From: Acidovorax benzenivorans
Lineage (GTDB): Bacteria; Pseudomonadota; Gammaproteobacteria; Burkholderiales; Burkholderiaceae_C
Direction of reading: 5' to 3'
Length of the DNA: 64,000 bases
NCBI RefSeq assembly: GCF_028680575.1
Contig: NZ_JAPCKI010000011.1
Coordinates: 1 to 64,000, forward strand
The notes under the pieces are model-generated. The model saw only the letters and a list, made by a program, of their open reading frames with translations. It did no database searches and was not told the DNA's origin. Shown here piece by piece: positions 60,125-64,000 of this stretch (within the stretch, counting starts at the first letter, position 1; every line of letters begins with the position of its first letter). Position numbers and translations under genes: made by a program.

Positions 60125-61279
60125 ATGAAATTCTTCTTTTGGAGCCTGGCGAAAGCGATCCTCTTCTTAGGCACTGCACTGGCAGTGACATCGTCCTTGA
60201 GCGCGGCGCAGATCGTGGTCGGACAGGTCGCACCCATGTCGGGCCCTGATGCCGAGCAAGGGCGAGCGTATACAGCCGGCATGCAACTTCTGTTTGACAC
60301 CGTCAACCAAGCCGGCGGAGTGAACGGAAATTCCTTCAATTTGGTCACCCTTGATGATGCAGGCAGTCCTCAAAACACTGTACGGATGACTCGACAACTG
60401 ATCGCAGAAAGTCCTCCGCTAGTGCTTGCTGGATACTTCGGCCGCCGCAATATCGCGGCACTAATGGAGGCCGGCTTACTCGAGAAGGAAAAACTAGTTC
60501 TGCTCGGTTACCGCGCAACAGAGATTAATGAGCCGTTCCCATCTTTTTACAGCGTACGTGCCAATTTGCGCGATGAGTTGGAGAAAATAGCTGTGCACCT
60601 TGACACGCTTGGTGTCACCCGAGTTGGCTTGCTCTACGAATACGAGCCTAGCGTGACACCGCCCGCAACACCGTTGAGGGAATGGCTGGGCCGAGGCAGA
60701 GTGACCATCGTTGCAAGGGCTTCGTATGAAGCTGGTACTACACGCGTTACGGAAGCAGTTGATGCGCTTCTCAGTGCTGCACCCCAAGCCATTATCTTAG
60801 TGACTAGTGGGAGTGCCGGCGCCCGCTTTATTGAGCAATTCCGCGCGGGCGGTGGCTCCTCGCTACTTTTCGTGCACTCGGGGGCGGACATGGAACGAAC
60901 CTCACGACAGATCGCCCAGGACCGATTGTCCTTCGTCTCTACTGTGATGCGCGGCGTCGCCATCGCGCAAGTGGTACCCAACCCTCGCGAAATGGCGCTG
61001 CTATCAACTGAGTTCCGCGCGGCTATCAGCAAGACCGGAAAACCGGACATACAAGCCGATTACGTGACGATGGAGGGATTCATTGCAGCGAAAGTCATTG
61101 TTGAGGCTGTCCGACGTCAAGGAGCACGTCCGACCCGTGCGGGCATGGGGAGCGCGCTTGATAACCTAAACAACCTGAATTTGGGTGGGTATGTCATAGG
61201 GTTCAACAAAGGCAACAGGTCTGGATCCCATTTTGTGCACCTTTCAATAATTAGCGACACAGGAAAAATTCGTCAGTAA
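60125..61279 (+). CDS. Periplasmic branched-chain amino acid-type binding protein (LivK-like)
   Basis: This 384-residue protein has a leader (FFFWSLAKAILFLGTALAVT) and the Leu/Ile/Val-binding-protein fold: QIVVGQVAPMSGPDAEQGRA and NGNSFNLVTLDDAGSPQNTV. No LivHMGF permease or ATPase gene follows, so it is an orphan receptor or sensor. The start is the ATG, since a TTG one codon earlier is less likely. It begins a block with lower GC content than the operon in front. Confidence 0.85.
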   Translation: MKFFFWSLAKAILFLGTALAVTSSLSAAQIVVGQVAPMSGPDAEQGRAYTAGMQLLFDTVNQAGGVNGNSFNLVTLDDAGSPQNTVRMTRQLIAESPPLVLAGYFGRRNIAALMEAGLLEKEKLVLLGYRATEINEPFPSFYSVRANLRDELEKIAVHLDTLGVTRVGLLYEYEPSVTPPATPLREWLGRGRVTIVARASYEAGTTRVTEAVDALLSAAPQAIILVTSGSAGARFIEQFRAGGGSSLLFVHSGADMERTSRQIAQDRLSFVSTVMRGVAIAQVVPNPREMALLSTEFRAAISKTGKPDIQADYVTMEGFIAAKVIVEAVRRQGARPTRAGMGSALDNLNNLNLGGYVIGFNKGNRSGSHFVHLSIISDTGKIRQ

Positions 61280-61375
61280 AATTGATAAATTTCACATTTT
61301 ATTAATTTTCTGGAGGAGAATTTATAGAATTGACCCTACCCATTGGCATTACAACCCCGATTCTGGAGATTTAAA

Positions 61376-62401
61376 ATGATTAAGCACGTAGGTATTTTAG
61401 GAATATTTTTGATTGCAGCATCCTCAGGCGCGAATGCAGCTGAAACGATGTACATCGCATCATGGGGTGGAGACGTTGAAAAAGTTTTTCGCGAGAAAAT
61501 AATTCCTCCTTTTGAAGCGAAAAACAACATCAAGATTAATTATATCGCTGGCAACTCGAGCGATACACTTGCCAAGTTGATGGCTCAAAAAAGCAAGCAA
61601 GAAATCTCAGTTGCGTTCATGGACGAATTTGCAATGGTTTCCGCTGTGGGGGCAGGAGTCTGTGCAAAAGTCGATGAAGGAGAATATTCTAAAAATGTTT
61701 ATCAGAATGCCCGTACTACTGGCGATAAATCGATTGGTCTAGGATTTTATGCTGCAGGATTGGTTTACAACACCGAAATCTTCAAAAAGAACGGATGGGA
61801 TGCCCCCACTTCCTGGAAAGACCTTGAAGATAAAAAGTATCTAGGCAAGATTGTAATTCCTTCTATCGCAAGCTATGGACAATGGGTCCTGGTCATGGAA
61901 GCTAGAGCGAATGGAGGCAGCGAGAAATCAATTCAACCTGGCTTCGAAGCCATGAAGAGAATATCGCCAAACGTCATAGCGTGGGAATCAGGCCCCGCGA
62001 AAATTGCTCAAATGCTTCAAACCGGTGAGGCCGCACTTGCAGTTTGGGGAAATCAACGAGCAGCACCTCTGATCGATCAGGGAGTTCCTCTCAAATTTGT
62101 TTATCCGAAAGAGGGTGCCGTCTCGGCTGTAGCTGCAGTTTGCCCAGTGCAAGGAGGACCGCAACCAAAGGTTGCGCAAGCATTTATTCAGTATCTACTG
62201 AGTCCTGAAGTCCAAACGTTCTTAGCAACCACAAACGGTTGGGGCCCGGCAAACAAAGATGTCAAGCTCCCACCGGCAGTGGCCGCGAGAGTGATCTATG
62301 GACAAGAGCAGCATAATAAACTAATTGCCGTCGACTACAACGTTATTATACCAAATATGCCTGCTTGGACAAGCCGCTGGAATCGCGAAGTCGAACGCTA
62401 A
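61376..62401 (+). CDS. PotD-like periplasmic binding protein for polyamine/opine-type ABC importer
   Basis: This 341-residue protein has a signal peptide (HVGILGIFLIAASSGANA) and the spermidine/putrescine-binding-protein fold (MYIASWGGDVEKVFREKIIP). It is probably the receptor for the importer encoded at 54177-56885, which lacks one in its own operon. A GGAG site lies before the ATG. Its GC content (about 43 percent at the start) is far below that of the importer genes, so the two may have been acquired separately. Confidence 0.88.
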   Translation: MIKHVGILGIFLIAASSGANAAETMYIASWGGDVEKVFREKIIPPFEAKNNIKINYIAGNSSDTLAKLMAQKSKQEISVAFMDEFAMVSAVGAGVCAKVDEGEYSKNVYQNARTTGDKSIGLGFYAAGLVYNTEIFKKNGWDAPTSWKDLEDKKYLGKIVIPSIASYGQWVLVMEARANGGSEKSIQPGFEAMKRISPNVIAWESGPAKIAQMLQTGEAALAVWGNQRAAPLIDQGVPLKFVYPKEGAVSAVAAVCPVQGGPQPKVAQAFIQYLLSPEVQTFLATTNGWGPANKDVKLPPAVAARVIYGQEQHNKLIAVDYNVIIPNMPAWTSRWNREVER

Positions 62402-62451
62402 AAAATTATTAGCAGGGACCTTAATGAGGTCCCATCTTTTAAATAGAAACC

Positions 62452-63600
62452 ATGAAATATATCAATTCATTGTCAATTTCTTCCATTGCCAAGGCTGAAA
62501 TTTTTATTGTTGAAGCCGATTTTGTTACTCCATACAAGCTGTCCTATGGAGTGACTTCAAAAACTCGAGCTGTAATGCTCAAGCTCACTGATGCAGAGGG
62601 TCTGGTAGGCTGGGGAGAGGCGAACCCCACACAGCCATTTACCCCGGAATCTCCAGAAGAAGCAGCAGAAGCGCTCAAGAAAATTATCATTCCGGAAATT
62701 CTAAAAATTCAACATCCGACAGCAGGGTTAGCAGACAAAATATTAGATGATTTAGTTCCAGGTCATTTGTGCGCAAAAGGCGCGGTAAGCACAGCATTGC
62801 TGGACCTACTTGGCAAGCGCTTGCAAGTCCCTGTTGCAACTCTCCTGGGTGGATGTGTACATAAATCTCTTCCCGTCTTGTGGCCACTGGGAAATGGCAC
62901 AGCTGAAGATGACATTCAAGTTATCGATAATCAAGCGGCAAAGGGCTTTACCAGTTTCATGTTGAAGATGGGCGCAGCACCTATAAAAGACGAGTTAAAA
63001 AGAGTCGAAGCATTAGAAAAAAAATATGGGAATAGCATTAGATTTATTGCCGATGCCAACCAGGGTTGGAGCATAGAACAGTCGCAGGAGTTTCTTAGAG
63101 GTGCGCGCGGGTCCAAACTAGTGTTTGTGGAGCAGCCAGTCGAAAAATACGACATCGAAGGTATGGCAACTTTGTCGAGGTCGACAGCTCTGCCGCTTTC
63201 CGCAGATGAGTCACTGCAAGGCTTAGGCGAGGCAGCTCAGATCGCTTCACGTGGGGCGGCTAAGATTTTTAGCATAAAGAGTAGTAAGAATGGAGGACCT
63301 CTCCGTGCTCAAAGCGTTGCAATGGTTGCAAAAGCATTTGGCATACGCTGCTACATGAATTCAATGCTTGAATTTGGAATAACCCAAGCTGCGTCCTTAC
63401 AGCATGCCGTAACGATCAACAATTTGGTAGATTTTGGCCATGCATTCATGTCCACGCTCCGCCTCGCAGAAGATCCGACAAATTTTTCAACTTTTATACG
63501 TGAAGGCATCATATACTTTCCTGATGAGGTTGGAATTGGCTTGCAGGTAGATGAAGATCATGTCCGTCGCATGGCAATTGCAAGCTCGCTGGTGCGATAA
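62452..63600 (+). CDS. Enolase-superfamily enzyme, muconate-lactonising-enzyme subgroup
   Basis: This 382-residue enzyme has the fold's capping domain and barrel. Metal ligands D201 (ADANQGW), E227 (VEQPV) and D252 (SADES) and the catalytic-type lysines K172 (LKMG) and K276 (SIKSSKNGG) match the muconate-lactonising-enzyme/dipeptide epimerase subgroup, whose first KxK lysine is replaced here by M170. Reactions in this group start with abstraction of the proton next to a carboxylate: cycloisomerisation, racemisation or dehydration. It lies 50 bases after the binding protein gene and is AT-rich like it. The substrate is likely to be related to what the importer brings in, perhaps an N-substituted amino acid. 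Confidence 0.85.
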   Translation: MKYINSLSISSIAKAEIFIVEADFVTPYKLSYGVTSKTRAVMLKLTDAEGLVGWGEANPTQPFTPESPEEAAEALKKIIIPEILKIQHPTAGLADKILDDLVPGHLCAKGAVSTALLDLLGKRLQVPVATLLGGCVHKSLPVLWPLGNGTAEDDIQVIDNQAAKGFTSFMLKMGAAPIKDELKRVEALEKKYGNSIRFIADANQGWSIEQSQEFLRGARGSKLVFVEQPVEKYDIEGMATLSRSTALPLSADESLQGLGEAAQIASRGAAKIFSIKSSKNGGPLRAQSVAMVAKAFGIRCYMNSMLEFGITQAASLQHAVTINNLVDFGHAFMSTLRLAEDPTNFSTFIREGIIYFPDEVGIGLQVDEDHVRRMAIASSLVR

Positions 63601-63647
63601 AGCCAGCTAGATATAATATGAAATATTAGTTACCATTCACCTTGCAT

Positions 63648-63695
63648 GACATAGGCACAACCGCACGAACAAGCCGCGCAAGCGATGCCTATGTC
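63648..63695. repeat. Inverted repeat after the enolase-superfamily gene
   Basis: GACATAGGCA at 63648-63657 and TGCCTATGTC at 63686-63695 are perfect ten-base inverted copies with 28 bases between. The position between convergent genes suits a bidirectional terminator, though the loop is large and there is no long T-run. Confidence 0.4.
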
Positions 63696-63772
63696 CTTTG
63701 GGAGCAACGCGAATGCAGTGGACCTGTAAATTTTCGTTGTTGAACCGCAAAAGGCAATCGCTGTCGCTGGCC

Positions 63773-64000
63773 TCAACACTCCACGATGTTCACTGCTAAG
63801 CCACCACGTGAAGTCTCCTTGTACTTCGTCAGCATGTCTGCCCCAGTCTCGCGCATGGTCTTGATCACCTGGTCCAGGCTTACGTGGTGCGCACCGTCCC
63901 CATGCAGGGCCATGCGGGCGGCGTTGATGGCCTTGACCGACGCGATGGCATTGCGTTCGATGCAGGGGATCTGCACCAGCCCGCCCACCGGGTCACAGGT
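63773..64000 (-). CDS. L-serine ammonia-lyase, C-terminal part (runs off the window)
   Basis: The minus-strand frame reads [20 protein letters not shown], then [17 protein letters not shown] and a C-terminal [10 protein letters not shown], which is the end of an iron-sulfur L-serine dehydratase of the SdaA type. CDPVGG contributes a cysteine ligand of the [4Fe-4S] cluster, and the enzyme makes pyruvate and ammonia from serine. The rest of the gene lies outside the window. High GC content marks the return to the chromosomal backbone. Confidence 0.9.
   Translation of the reverse strand, partial: TCDPVGGLVQIPCIERNAIASVKAINAARMALHGDGAHHVSLDQVIKTMRETGADMLTKYKETSRGGLAVNIVEC

Overview
The window looks like a chromosomal segment of a high-GC betaproteobacterium, most likely of the family Comamonadaceae. 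The grounds are the codon use, the orphan Bug-type (TctC) periplasmic receptors each near a LysR regulator, the porin type, and the octopine-dehydrogenase and hydantoinase gene content. No rRNA, tRNA or CRISPR array was seen.

1-29.4 kb is a mobile, defence-rich island. It opens with the end of an IS3-type insertion sequence, a SEC-C protein, a decayed integrase remnant and an intact P4-type tyrosine integrase whose upstream region holds five copies of GGGGGTACA. An AlpA-type regulator and a hipBA toxin-antitoxin pair follow. The core (6.7-24.2 kb) is a DNA phosphorothioation defence locus of the SspBCD-SspFGH type. sspB, sspC and sspD (DUF4007 nickase-like, P-loop ATPase, PAPS-reductase-like sulfur-transfer enzyme) run rightward as one overlapping operon. 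A six-gene unit runs leftward against it: sspF, sspG, sspH, a stand-alone DUF262 protein, a SIR2-like NADase and an Mrr-like endonuclease. The last three are the most interesting part. DUF262 is the phosphorothioate-sensing half of SspE, but here it lacks the HNH half and sits beside two candidate effectors, which suggests a split, multi-effector version of the system. No cysteine desulfurase (SspA) is present, so a housekeeping IscS probably supplies sulfur. Behind sspF lie a methyltransferase, a membrane coiled-coil protein, an XRE regulator, HU, and a DUF5710-exonuclease VII large subunit with its small subunit.

29.4-53.8 kb is metabolic: a LysR/MmgE-PrpD/Bug receptor/amidase cluster; a second Bug receptor; a translationally coupled pair (UPF0489 protein and a Cys-His-Asp protein); a secreted EEP-family phosphoesterase; a lipoprotein LOG protein; an opine-type operon (2Fe-2S subunit, FAD/Fe-S subunit, DAO subunit, octopine-dehydrogenase-like enzyme); a LysR regulator and porin; a third Bug receptor; and hydantoinase/5-oxoprolinase subunits hyuA-hyuB with a LysR regulator.

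53.9-64 kb holds a polyamine/opine-type ABC importer (ATPase and two permeases), a second three-subunit opine-oxidase-like dehydrogenase and a RidA deaminase in one tightly overlapping operon. A noticeably AT-richer block follows (two periplasmic binding proteins and an enolase-superfamily enzyme), then the 3' end of a serine dehydratase gene on the minus strand. The overall logic of this part is import and oxidative breakdown of an unknown imino- or N-substituted amino acid.
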